Source of the DNA: JADJSS01 sp964490845
GTDB lineage: Bacteria > Bacteroidota > Bacteroidia > Chitinophagales > JADIYW01
DNA: 64,000 nt
Assembly: GCA_964490845.1 (NCBI GenBank)
Contig: CAZBED010000001.1
Location: forward strand, 744,001 to 808,000
Direction: 5' to 3'
Positions 36,224 through 47,100 of this stretch are shown here, in pieces. The notes below the pieces were generated by a model, which worked only from the letters and a program-made list of their open reading frames with translations, ran no database searches and was not told the origin of the DNA. The position numbers and the translations under genes are program-made. Each line of letters starts with the position of its first letter. The first letter of the stretch is position 1.

Positions 36224-36610
36224 ATGAATGAACCTGAAAAACTGAGAATCGATAAATGGCTGTGGGCGGTTCGTATATACAAAACCAGAACATTGGCAAC
36301 GGATGCCTGCATCGCGGGCAAAATAAAAATAGACGGAGTAGCCGTAAAACCATCTTATCTGCTAAAAGCCGGCCAAACCATACACATAAACAGGCAAGGG
36401 GAAAAATGGATATATAAGACATTAAAACTGATTGAAAAAAGGGTGGGCGCACCTGTAGCTGTCACTTGTTTTGAAGACCTTACTCCGCCTGAAGAGAAAA
36501 ATAAACTGCTCTTTCCGTCAGTTTTTTATGAAGTCAGGGATAAAGGTGCAGGAAGACCTACCAAAAAAGACCGGCGCGAGATTGATAAATTCAAGGATGC
36601 TGATGATTAA
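36224..36610 (+). CDS. S4-domain RNA-binding protein, Hsp15-like
   Basis: A 128-residue protein. The ATG at 36224 is used; the frame is open upstream but would overlap the opposite gene. Residues 7-65 form the S4 domain (LRIDKWLWAVRIYKTRTLATDAC), and the tail is basic (KGAGRPTKKDRREIDKF). E. coli Hsp15 binds stalled 50S subunits with nascent chain; this is the probable role. Cytosolic. It is not obviously in an operon; tatA follows after 94 bases with its own -7 box. Confidence 0.93.
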   Translation: MNEPEKLRIDKWLWAVRIYKTRTLATDACIAGKIKIDGVAVKPSYLLKAGQTIHINRQGEKWIYKTLKLIEKRVGAPVAVTCFEDLTPPEEKNKLLFPSVFYEVRDKGAGRPTKKDRREIDKFKDADD

Positions 36611-36704
36611 AGTTGTCTAATCTTTAAATATTGATAACACATTAAACGGCATTTAGCAACCTTTTAACAGTAAAAAGTAGTAATTTTGTTTTAAATATAA
36701 GTTT

Positions 36705-36905
36705 ATGTTTGGAATGCACGGACCGGAATTATGGTTCATCTTAGCGATAGTGGTACTGCTTTTTGGCGGAAAAAAAATACCGGAACTTATGCGTGGTGTA
36801 GGTAAAGGGATTCGTGAATTCAATGCCGCTAAAGCCAACCTGCAAGATGAATTTGAGAAAGGGATGAAAGAAGAAGACCCTAAAAAACTACCGGAAAACA
36901 AATAA
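36705..36905 (+). CDS. tatA: Sec-independent translocase component TatA/TatE
   Basis: A 66-residue protein of the twin-arginine translocase. It has one N-terminal membrane helix (ELWFILAIVVLLFGGKKIPEL) and the amphipathic hinge helix GVGKGIREFNAAK; the FGGKKIPEL motif is typical. It multimerises in the inner membrane to pass folded proteins. TatC is not in the window. A -7 box TAATTTTG at 36681-36688 lies just upstream. gatA begins 17 bases after its stop and is likely co-transcribed. Confidence 0.95.
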   Translation: MFGMHGPELWFILAIVVLLFGGKKIPELMRGVGKGIREFNAAKANLQDEFEKGMKEEDPKKLPENK

Positions 36906-36922
36906 CTTAAAATCTGCCGATT

Positions 36923-38353
36923 GTGGAAGTGTACAGATCTCTGAAGAAGCTGCAAGAAGATTTATATGATAAAAAAATTACTGTCCGGGAAATCACTTCA
37001 CATTATCTCTCCAACATTCAGGCAAATCAGGAAATCAACGCTTTTATAGAAGTATTTGAATCCGACGCATTAGCCACAGCTGATAAAATTGATGCAAAAA
37101 TAGCCCTGCAACAACCGGTAGGAAAATTATTCGGACTGGTTATTGGCATCAAGGACAATATCGTTTATAAAAATCACCGTTCTACCGCCGCATCCCATAT
37201 TCTGGATGGGTTTGTATCTCCCTATTCTGCTACGGCAGTAGACAGGCTGATAGCAGAAGACGCCATTATCATCGGTCGTACCAACTGTGACGAATTTGCC
37301 ATGGGTGGCAGCAATGAGAATTCCTTCTTCGGGCCGGTTAAAAACCCCATCGACCAGACCAGGGTTTCCGGTGGCTCTTCGGGTGGTTCCGCCGCAGCTG
37401 TTGCAGCCGACCTGTGCATGGCGGCATTAGGCTCCGATACAGGTGGTTCTATCCGCCAGCCAGCCGCCTTTTGCGGGATCGTGGGCCTGAAGCCTACTTA
37501 TGGGAGAGTTTCCCGTTATGGACTGATGGCTTATGGTTCTTCCTTCGATCAGATTGGGCCACTGACTCATAATGTTGAAGATGCCGCTTTAATACTGGAA
37601 GTGATTGCAGGCAGCGACGAATATGATGCCACCTGTTCACACCAAACCGTACCGGCTTATTCAGCAGCGATACCTCAAGAGAAGAAATATAAAATAGCCT
37701 ATTACCAGAATGCCGTCGAGCATGCCGGCATAGATGCTGAAGTCCGGCAAGCGTGCTTAGACGTGATTGATGTGCTAATAAGTAAAGGACATCAGGTGGA
37801 TGCCATCCGTTTTAATGAACTGGATTATATTGTTCCGGCTTATTACGTGCTTACTACGGCAGAAGCATCCTCCAACCTCTCCCGTTTTGATGGAGTGAAA
37901 TACGGTTTTCATGCCAAAGAGGCACAAGATCTGGAACAAACGTATAAACTCACCCGCTCACAGGGCTTTGGCAAAGAAGTACAGCGGCGTATTATGAGCG
38001 GCTCTTTTGTGTTAAGCGCCGGTTATTATGACGCCTATTATTCCAAAGCGCAGAAAGTACGCCGTATCGTAGCGGAAGAAACATACCGGACATTAACTGA
38101 CTACGATTTTATCCTTTGCCCTACTGCACCCACCCCGGCCTATAAGATTGGCGAAGTGTCTGATCCTATCACCTCTTTTTTGGGAGATATATTTACTGTT
38201 CAGGCTAATATTGCGGGAATACCGGGAATTTCTTTGCCTTTACACAAAACAACTGCAGGCCTTCCCATCGGTATTCAGTTTATGGCAGGAAGATGGCAGG
38301 AAGAAAAACTTTTATGTTTTGCACAGGAAATAATGAAGCAGATGATAAATTAA
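36923..38353 (+). CDS. gatA: glutamyl-tRNA(Gln)/aspartyl-tRNA(Asn) amidotransferase subunit A
   Basis: A 476-residue amidase-signature enzyme, the glutaminase half of the GatCAB complex that corrects misacylated tRNA. The start is GTG at 36923. The Ser-cisSer-Lys triad is in GIKDNIVYK and VSGGSSGGSAAAVAADL followed by GSDTGGSIRQPA. Cytosolic. GatB and GatC lie outside. It follows tatA by 17 bases. Length agrees with the family. Confidence 0.96.
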   Translation: MEVYRSLKKLQEDLYDKKITVREITSHYLSNIQANQEINAFIEVFESDALATADKIDAKIALQQPVGKLFGLVIGIKDNIVYKNHRSTAASHILDGFVSPYSATAVDRLIAEDAIIIGRTNCDEFAMGGSNENSFFGPVKNPIDQTRVSGGSSGGSAAAVAADLCMAALGSDTGGSIRQPAAFCGIVGLKPTYGRVSRYGLMAYGSSFDQIGPLTHNVEDAALILEVIAGSDEYDATCSHQTVPAYSAAIPQEKKYKIAYYQNAVEHAGIDAEVRQACLDVIDVLISKGHQVDAIRFNELDYIVPAYYVLTTAEASSNLSRFDGVKYGFHAKEAQDLEQTYKLTRSQGFGKEVQRRIMSGSFVLSAGYYDAYYSKAQKVRRIVAEETYRTLTDYDFILCPTAPTPAYKIGEVSDPITSFLGDIFTVQANIAGIPGISLPLHKTTAGLPIGIQFMAGRWQEEKLLCFAQEIMKQMIN

Positions 38354-38451
38354 TTCACTGATTCCCATACAATTACAACTGTTTTTCTTAAAAATTTCTA
38401 AAAAATCGGTATCCGCCGGAAATAAAAAGGCATTTTCCCTATCTTGCGAAA

Positions 38452-40353
38452 ATGTGCGTCAGAAAAATTTCCGCTATCTTCCTTTCCATCGTTTTTTGCT
38501 TAATCTCAATAAGCGGAAAGGCACAAGTTTCTGCGCCATCTCAGTATAAAGATGCCTCCAGCGACTTAGTTATTCCCACAGAAGAACAATTGCTCAAAGA
38601 CGACCCCGATCCTATTGTTCTCAGCGCGCAGATTTCCGTTCGCCTCAAAAAAATCCAGCATATCATTCCACTCGATTATAATGAACATGTACAGACGTAT
38701 ATCTCTTACAATACGAAAAGGAAAACGCATATTTCCAAGATGCTGGGCAGGGCAAAAAAGTTTTTCCCCGTTTTTGAATCCATATTATCTGAATACGGTG
38801 TACCGGATGAGATGAAATACCTTGCGGTGGTGGAGTCCGCACTGAACCCGTTTGCCGTTTCGCCTAAAGGTGCCAGCGGTCCCTGGCAGTTTATGTATAG
38901 TACTGCTTTGCGCTATGATTTAAACATATCCAAGCGCGTTGACGAACGGCGGGATCCCTACAAAGCCTGTGAAGGTGCAGCACGGTACCTGAAAGAAATG
39001 TATGACCTATATGGAAACTGGCATCTCGCTATAGCTTCTTATAACTGCGGCGCGGGAAACGTCAACAGGGCAATACAGAAAGCCGGCGGGTCTAAAAATT
39101 TCTGGGATATCCGTCCATATTTACCGGCTGAGACGCGGGCCTATGTTCCTTCGTTCATCGCTATAGTCTATGCGATGAAATATGCGCAGCAATACGGGAT
39201 AGCCCCTCTCATTATTGAGCGGGAACCAACGCAGCGCGTTACGGTCAGAGAAAAAATTACGGTGAACGATTTAGAAAGTCTGTTAAGTATTCCACGCCAG
39301 GTTATCATTGATGAGAACCCGTCATTATTGACCACCCTGATACCGGCAGATTTTACGCTCAACTTGCCCACATCAAAAATCATCGCTTTTAATCAATACC
39401 AGGATTCATTGTATGTAAAAGCGGAAGATGTTACTACCGCACAAAAGCTGGTGGTTCCAAAGGTAGTAAAACCGGAAAGTTCACCTAAAGAAATGCCATC
39501 AACAGCATGCCTTGATGAACAACTGCCGGCTGCAAAAGAAGATTTTAGCACCCAGCCCATTGTGAAGGGGCAAAAACCGGTAATGCAAAAAAATACGGTC
39601 ATCGATAAAAAGGATGAAGAAGCCACTTCTCTTTATCAGAAATTAAAATCCAGACTCTTAAAATCAAAAGAAGAGAAAGTAACCGCATCAAAGACACCGG
39701 ATACAAAAGGAAAGAAAACCGTCGACGCAAAAGAAAGTACACCTGCCTATACAAAGAAGCAGCAAAAGAAAGAAGAAAAATCCAAACCGGAAGAGAAAGC
39801 AGCGAGACCTGCAAAAATAATAACACCTGAATTTATAAAAGAAGATGATGACAACTACAGAGTAGCCGTTTATACCGTAAAGGACGGAGATAACCTGGGC
39901 TATATCGCATCCTGGTTTCATTGCAAGGTGAAAGAAATACGGAGATGGAATGAACTGAATGGGAATTTTATTGATGTGCATGATGAATTGCTGATATATG
40001 TCCACAGGAACGATTACAATAAGTTCGTGCGCTTTAATTATTTAAGCAACCGCCTGAAAGACTTGCTCAGTGCACGGATACAAACTCAGGAAGAAGCAGA
40101 TGCGATTACCAATAAGGAACTCGCAAAAGACAGCACTCCGCTGGTTGACAAGATTAACCCAGTAAAAATATTGTCGAAGCGGAAAGATTGTTATGAAATG
40201 TATACCATACGGTCAGGAGAAAACCTTTGGACAATCGCGCAAAAGTATGACGATGTATCCGTTCAGGATTTGATGCAATGGAACGGGTTCAAAAAGACAC
40301 CGATCCTCCACAAAGGAGATGAAATCAAAGTACAAAAAATAGAATGTGAATAG
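38452..40353 (+). CDS. LysM lytic transglycosylase, MltD-like
   Basis: A 633-residue exported murein transglycosylase. A signal peptide (about residues 1-24, ending GKAQ) is followed by the SLT domain, with catalytic Glu in AVVESALNPFAVSP and GASGPWQFM, then YNCGAGNVNRAI. Residues about 365-450 are a lysine-rich, low-complexity linker. Two LysM domains follow: YTVKDGDNLGYIASWF and YTIRSGENLWTIAQKY. The enzyme cleaves peptidoglycan with anhydro end formation; LysM binds the wall. It acts in the periplasm, probably in wall turnover. Monocistronic as far as seen. Confidence 0.95.
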   Translation: MCVRKISAIFLSIVFCLISISGKAQVSAPSQYKDASSDLVIPTEEQLLKDDPDPIVLSAQISVRLKKIQHIIPLDYNEHVQTYISYNTKRKTHISKMLGRAKKFFPVFESILSEYGVPDEMKYLAVVESALNPFAVSPKGASGPWQFMYSTALRYDLNISKRVDERRDPYKACEGAARYLKEMYDLYGNWHLAIASYNCGAGNVNRAIQKAGGSKNFWDIRPYLPAETRAYVPSFIAIVYAMKYAQQYGIAPLIIEREPTQRVTVREKITVNDLESLLSIPRQVIIDENPSLLTTLIPADFTLNLPTSKIIAFNQYQDSLYVKAEDVTTAQKLVVPKVVKPESSPKEMPSTACLDEQLPAAKEDFSTQPIVKGQKPVMQKNTVIDKKDEEATSLYQKLKSRLLKSKEEKVTASKTPDTKGKKTVDAKESTPAYTKKQQKKEEKSKPEEKAARPAKIITPEFIKEDDDNYRVAVYTVKDGDNLGYIASWFHCKVKEIRRWNELNGNFIDVHDELLIYVHRNDYNKFVRFNYLSNRLKDLLSARIQTQEEADAITNKELAKDSTPLVDKINPVKILSKRKDCYEMYTIRSGENLWTIAQKYDDVSVQDLMQWNGFKKTPILHKGDEIKVQKIECE

Positions 40354-40513
40354 ACCCGTGGTTCTCCGCTGTTTTTTTATTCTACAAACCACCCCAACCT
40401 CCATTGATAAGCATGTCACATATCTGTATAAATCAGCTATGAAATAGTAACTTTCTATATTATTTTTGATATTTTTGTCGAAATCAAAACACCCGACGGC
40501 ATAACCATATTCT

Positions 40514-41110
40514 ATGTACGCTTACCTGAACGGAAAAATCACTTTTAAGACACCCACTCATGTATATCTGGAGTGCAATGGCGTAGGCTATTTCATCCAC
40601 ATCTCCCTGACCACTTTTTCTCAGATGGAACATACGGAAACGATTAAGCTGTTTACTCATCTGGTAGTCCGGGAAGACGCTCATTTACTCTACGGATTTT
40701 ATACGGAAGAAGAGAAAAATATGTTTCTGCATCTGATTTCCGTTTCGGGTATCGGCCCGAATACGGCAAGACTCGTTTTATCGTCCATGTCAACGCAGGA
40801 ATTTCAGAGGGCAATAACACAGGAAAATGTACGTTTAATACAATCAATAAAAGGGATTGGACCTAAAACTGCCCAACGTTTAATTTTGGAGTTAAAAGAT
40901 AAGCTGAAAAAAGAACCCCTGCAGGATGGGATGGATATACCGGCATTGACCGGCAGCCACTCAGTGATGAACGATGAAGCCTTGGCCGCGTTGAATATGC
41001 TCGGATTTCAGAAAATACAAGCGGAGAAAGCTATACAAAAGGCTTTAAAAGAAAGCCATCCGGTTCAGTCCGTAGAGGAATTGATAAAATTAAGCTTAAA
41101 AAATTTGTAG
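40514..41110 (+). CDS. ruvA: Holliday junction branch migration protein RuvA
   Basis: A 198-residue DNA repair protein that binds four-way junctions and loads the RuvB motor. N-terminal OB fold (MYAYLNGKITFKTPTHVYLEC) and the helix-hairpin-helix pair (ISVSGIGPNTARLVLSSM and IKGIGPKTAQRLILELK) are clear; domain III is at the C-terminus. Two -7-like boxes TATTTTTG sit at 40461-40468 and 40470-40477. sprA begins 27 bases downstream, an order seen in other Bacteroidota, so readthrough is possible. Confidence 0.97.
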   Translation: MYAYLNGKITFKTPTHVYLECNGVGYFIHISLTTFSQMEHTETIKLFTHLVVREDAHLLYGFYTEEEKNMFLHLISVSGIGPNTARLVLSSMSTQEFQRAITQENVRLIQSIKGIGPKTAQRLILELKDKLKKEPLQDGMDIPALTGSHSVMNDEALAALNMLGFQKIQAEKAIQKALKESHPVQSVEELIKLSLKNL

Positions 41111-41137
41111 ATTTGTAGCACACACTTATAACTGTTA

Positions 41138-44100
41138 GTGAGAAGAAGATTTTATAGTACTTATATAAGTAGGATTGTATTTTTTGCTTTAGTGTGTAGC
41201 AACCTGAAGGGTTTTACCCAATCCGATAGCTCCAAATCCGGCCTGCGTTTTCCAATACAAGATAGAAATACGGACTTCTACAGCACTAAACCGTCCACCA
41301 CCATCGATTTAAAAGATCCGAAAATCATTACCCAGAAAGTCGAGTATGACCCTAAAACGAATAAATTCATCGTCTATGAAAAAATTGGCGACACCTATTA
41401 TAAGGCACCGACCTACATGACCTATGATGAATATCTTCAATATTCCAGCCAGCAATCAGAACAAACCTATTTTCAGCAACGCTCCAGAGCCATTGACCTT
41501 GCCGAACGAAAAAGTAAACAGCCTTTTCTGTATCAGGGCCCTGAATTGTTTAACCGTTTTCTGGGCGGCACCAAAATTGAAATCAAACCTCAGGGTAATG
41601 TTGATGTTACGGTAGGTGTTAACTCGCAACGAACAGACAACCCTGTCCTGCTTCAAAACCAACGCAGAACTGTCAATTTTGATTTTGACATGAATATTCA
41701 GCTCGGATTACAGGCTTCTGTGGGCGATAAGATAAAATTAGGCATCAACTACAATACCAAATCCGGATTCTCTTTTGAAAATCAGCTGAAATTAGCTTAC
41801 AAGGGTAAAGAAGACGATATTATCCAGGCACTGGAATTTGGTAACGTGAGCCTTCCGTTGCGCAGCGCCCTTATCAAAGGCCCTCAGAATTTGTTTGGTA
41901 TGAAGTCGCAGTTGAAATTCGGACGATTGACCATTACCAACATCTTATCGCAGCAAAAATCAAAAACGGAAAGTGTTCGTATTGAAAACGGGGCGCAGAC
42001 TAAAAAATTTTCCATCAAAGCGGATGAGTATGAAGATAACCGACACTTCTTCATTGCGCAATATTTCAGGGATACCTATGAGCAAAGCCTCAGCCGTTTG
42101 CCGTTTGTAGGTGCTCAGGTTGTTATCAACCGCATTGAGGTTTGGGTGACGAATAAGACCCGTCAAACGGAAAATGTCAGAGAAATTGTAGCATTTCAGG
42201 ATTTGGGTGAAATCAGCAAAGTATATAATCCTTCTCTGCTTACCGGAAATGCCAACCCTTATCCTGAAAGCAATTCCAATAATTTATACAACATAGTAAC
42301 GAATGGCGCCAATGCCCTTAATTTCCGCGACCCAAGCAGATGTATCAGTTTTCTGGAAAGTAACGGCCTGCGTTCTGTTGATGATTTTGAGAAAACAAGC
42401 GCACGGAAATTAGCGACCACGGAATATTATTTCAATCCGCAATTGGGCTATATCTCTTTAAACCAGCAGCTTCGTCCGGATGAAGTATTAGGGGTGGCGA
42501 TTCAATACACGGTCAACGGGAAAGTCTATCAGCTCGGTGAATTTGCAACAGATTTGCCACCATTAGCTGACACTACCAAAACCAAAGACCAGATTCTGGT
42601 ATTAAAATTATTGAAGGCTTCTTCCGTCAGAACTACAGAACCTGTTTGGGACCTGATGATGAAGAATGTCTATTCTCTCAATGCTTATAACATCAGCGAT
42701 GAACAGTTCTTTTTTGACATTTACTATATCGACCCGGGTGGAGGGCAAAAACGCTATCTGCCGGATGGCGGCAATATATCAGGCGTTCAGCTGATTAAAG
42801 CGCTGAATCTCGACAATGTCAACAACCAGCTTGACCCGCAGCCGGACGGACGATTTGATTTTATTCCAAACGTAACCATCAGCCCCAGGAACGGCAAGAT
42901 TTATTTCCCGGTTCTTGAACCATTCGGCAGTTCCTTAGGCAACGCCATCGGTGACCCTGCCATTGCATCCAGATATGTTTACAGATACCTTTATGACACA
43001 ACTAAAACAGCAGCCACCCAGTTTCCGGAGTTCAACCGGTTTGTAATGAAAGGTTCTTACCGCGGTACAGACAATAGCACCTTCAGACTACCCGGAGCAT
43101 TTAACCTTCCGCAAGGATCCGTGAGTGTGAGCGCGGGGGGGAATTTGCTGACAGAAAATGTAGATTATACCGTAAACTATGGCATCGGCGAAGTGGTGAT
43201 AGTCAACCAGGGTGTCCTGAATGCCGGAGTACCTATCGATATAAAATTTGAAAATAACGTGTTATTTGGTGTAGTCAACAAAACACTGATGGGCACACGG
43301 CTCGATTACACTGTAAACAAGAATTTTACAATTGGCTTCACCCATCTTCATTTGGCGGAAAGGCCGTTTACACAAAAGGTAAACTTCAACGATGATCCCG
43401 TTAAGAACAATGTTATAGGCTTAGATATTAATTACTCTACGGAATCAAAAGGATTGACAAGGGCCTTCAATAAGATTACCGCACAGGACCTAACCGGTGC
43501 TTCCAAAATATCGGTATCTGCTGAGGCGGCGCATTTCATGCCGGGACACTCCAAAGCGATTAATGTCGACAACGCCGGAACCGTTTATGTAGATGACTTT
43601 GAAGGTGCGAGTACAAATTTTGATTTAAGAGGAAGTTTCCTGACCTGGTCATTAGCCTCCGCGCCAAAAGGTATGCCTGACAGATTCGGTGCAGAAAAAT
43701 TCCCGGAAGCCCGTTTAAGTGATAGTTTATCTTATGGGTTCAACAGGGCAAAATTGTCGTGGTATTCCATCGACCCCGTATTTCAGGGAGCTTTAGGCTC
43801 CAACCCGCTGGACGATGCAACTGCACAGGCTACCAAAGACAATATTTATACACGGCAATATTTTGAACGGGATGTATTCCGCAACCGTGAAAATGCCACT
43901 ATAAACAATCCTCCGCTTTTCACACTGGATTTATCGTATTTCCCGGACGAAAGAGGCCCCTATAACTTTGAAACCACGCCTACCGCTTACTCCAGAGGGG
44001 TGGCTGCCAGCGGAAAGCTAAACAACCCGGAAACAAGATGGGGCGGCATCATGCGTACCATCGAAACCACCAGTGACTTTGAAGCAGCCAACATTGAATT

Positions 44101-47100
44101 TATTCAGTTCTGGGTGTTGGATCCGTTTAAATTTCCGGGTGGCAACAGAAAAGGAAACCTGTACCTGCAACTCGGAAATCTGTCTGAAGATATTTTAAAA
44201 GATTCCCGAAAACAATATGAGAACGGACTGCCACGCCCCAATGCAGCTACTACGGTAGATACCTCCTCCTGGGGTGTTACGCCTACCATTCAGAATGCAT
44301 TAACCAATCAGTTCGATGCTGACCCGGATGTCATCAGAAAACAGGACGTAGGCCTTGACGGGTTAGATGATGATGCGGAAAAGAATTTTTACGCTGGATT
44401 CATTTCCAAGCTATCTACGGTGGTAACAAATCCGGATATATTGACAAAGGCGAACGATGACCCTTCCAATGATGATTATATTTTTCACAGAGACGCGCGG
44501 TTTTTAGCCAGTGATAATGTTATCACCCGTTATAAGGATTTTTCCAACACACAGGGCAACTCTTCCAACAACCTGGTGGGCGGGAATGTAAACGGCAACT
44601 CGAAAACACAACCCGACAATGAGGATTTAAATAACGATAACACCCTCAATGAAACGGAAGAATATTTTCAGTACCGCGTCGCATTTGATGAATCCAGCCT
44701 TGCCAATTCCCCTTTTATTGCGGACAAGGTAGCGGTTCCTTTAAATGGAAATGACTCCGCATACTGGTATCAGGTTAAGATTCCCATTAAAGAATACGAA
44801 CAAAGAGTAGGTAATATCTCCGATTTCCGTTCCATTCGCTTTGTCCGGTTATTACTGGCAGATTTTGATCAGGCGGTTACATTGCGCTTTGCTCAGTTCT
44901 CATTGGTCAGAAACCAATGGAGGCGCTACGATTTATCGCTGGCTAATCCGGGGGAAGAATTGCCGGGTGATGATGTATCCAATACCGACTTTAATATTTC
45001 CTCTGTAAGTGTGGAAGAAAACTCCAGCAGAAGCCCTATTCCCTATGCGATACCGCCAGGTATAAACCGTGAGCAAAATATCAGCGGATACAACAACGCC
45101 TTACAAAACGAACAGGCTATGAGTTTGCAGGTATGTGAACTAAAAGACGGAGATGCGCGTGCCGTTTACCGGGTCACTAATCTTGATTTACGCAACTATA
45201 AAAGAATTAAATTATTTACACATGCCGAGAATTTTCCGGGTGATAAAGGAAGTTCTTTCCCGATTAAAGACAATGACATCAGCGCCTTCATCAGAATCGG
45301 CTCTGACTTTACGGAAAACTATTACGAGTATGAACTCCCGCTGAAAGTTACCTTACCGGGCAATTACAATACAGAATCCGATGCGGATAAAAGATTAATA
45401 TGGCCTGATTCCAATCAGATGAATATTTTACTGGATTCCCTTACGAAGGTCAAACAGATTCGCAACCAGAGCAATGCCTCGCTCATACTGCCGTTTGATG
45501 TTACATTGGGAAACGGATCAAAAATCAGCATTAAAGGTAATCCCGACCTGGGTGTGGCTTCCGTGTTTATGATTGGTATAAAAAATCCTAAACGGATTAT
45601 CGGCGAAAACGATGCAACAGATGACGGATTATCCAAATGTGCTGAAATTTGGGTTAATGAATTACGTATGTCCGGGTTTGACGAACAAAGCGGATGGGCT
45701 GCGATGGGAAGGGTTGATATGCAACTCGGAAATCTGGGTAATCTCGTATTAGCAGGCAATATGCACACCATCGGATACGGAGATTTGGAACAACGGCTGA
45801 ACCAACGCTACCGAGATAATTACTACCAATACGATATTGCCGCAAATCTGCAGTTAGGGAATTTGTTGCCGGAAAAAGCGGGATTGAAGATTCCTGTCTA
45901 CACCCAGTTTTCTCAAACCATTAGCACCCCTCAATACGACCCGTACGAACTGGACGTAAAATTAAAAGACAAATTCAGCACCATAGACGCTGATCCGAAT
46001 TTATCAAAAGCCCGTAAAAAAGAGCTGAAAGACTCTGCAAGATATGTTGCACAGGATGTGACCACCATCAAAAGTATTAATGTCACCAACCTGCAGAAAG
46101 TACGAACCAATACGGAAAGACAGCCACGTGTCTATGACATTGAGAATTTCAATCTGTCATATGCCTTTACACAAACAGACAGGCGCAACCCGGTGATAGA
46201 ACAAGAGAGGATTACCGTACACAGAGGATCGCTGGGCTGGAATTTTTCTCCAAAACCATTATCATGGCAGCCATTCAAGAAACTGAAGAACAACAACATT
46301 CACCTGCGGCCGGTGAAGGAATTTAACCTGAGCCTGAAACCTAATAATGTCACCTTCCGAACGGACATCAACAGGCAATATGCATACTCCAAAATCAGAG
46401 ACATCGGAAATGACGGTCTGGTCATTCATCCAACGTTTGACAAATACTTCACCTGGGATCGTTTTTGGAGTATTAAGTACAATATCACGAAATCTATTAA
46501 CCTGGATTTCACGGCTACCAACAAAGCGCGTATCGATGAACCCGCAGGTGCACTGGATACCAAGGCAAAACGCGATTCCGTATGGCGCAACTTCTGGAGA
46601 TTCGGCAGAAACATTAGTTATGAGCACATCTTTAACGCCTCTTACAATCTGCCTTTGCAGCTGTTCCCTTCGCTAGACTGGATGAGTGTCAAGGCCCGTT
46701 ACAGTGCCAACTACTCCTGGCTGGCATCACCATTAGCTTTAAAGAGCCTGGGCAATACCATTCAAAACGGTCAGGATTATCAGATCACCGCTGATGTAAA
46801 TTTCAAAAACTTATACCAGAAGGCTAAATTCTTAAAGCCCTACACACAACCTGATCTGAGAAAAACAAAACAGGAATATAAGGACGCTTACTCAAAATAT
46901 GAAGAACTGAACGAACAGGCCAAAACAAAAATCATTCAGAAGAAAGAAGAGATAGAAAAGAAAATTCAGGATATAGAAATCGCTGAGAAAGACACCTCCA
47001 AAACAAAAGAGGATATTAAAAAACTGATAGACGACAAGAAACGCCTAAAAAATGATTTGCGGCAGTTGAAAGTGGACAAACGCAGATTACTCGAACCTGC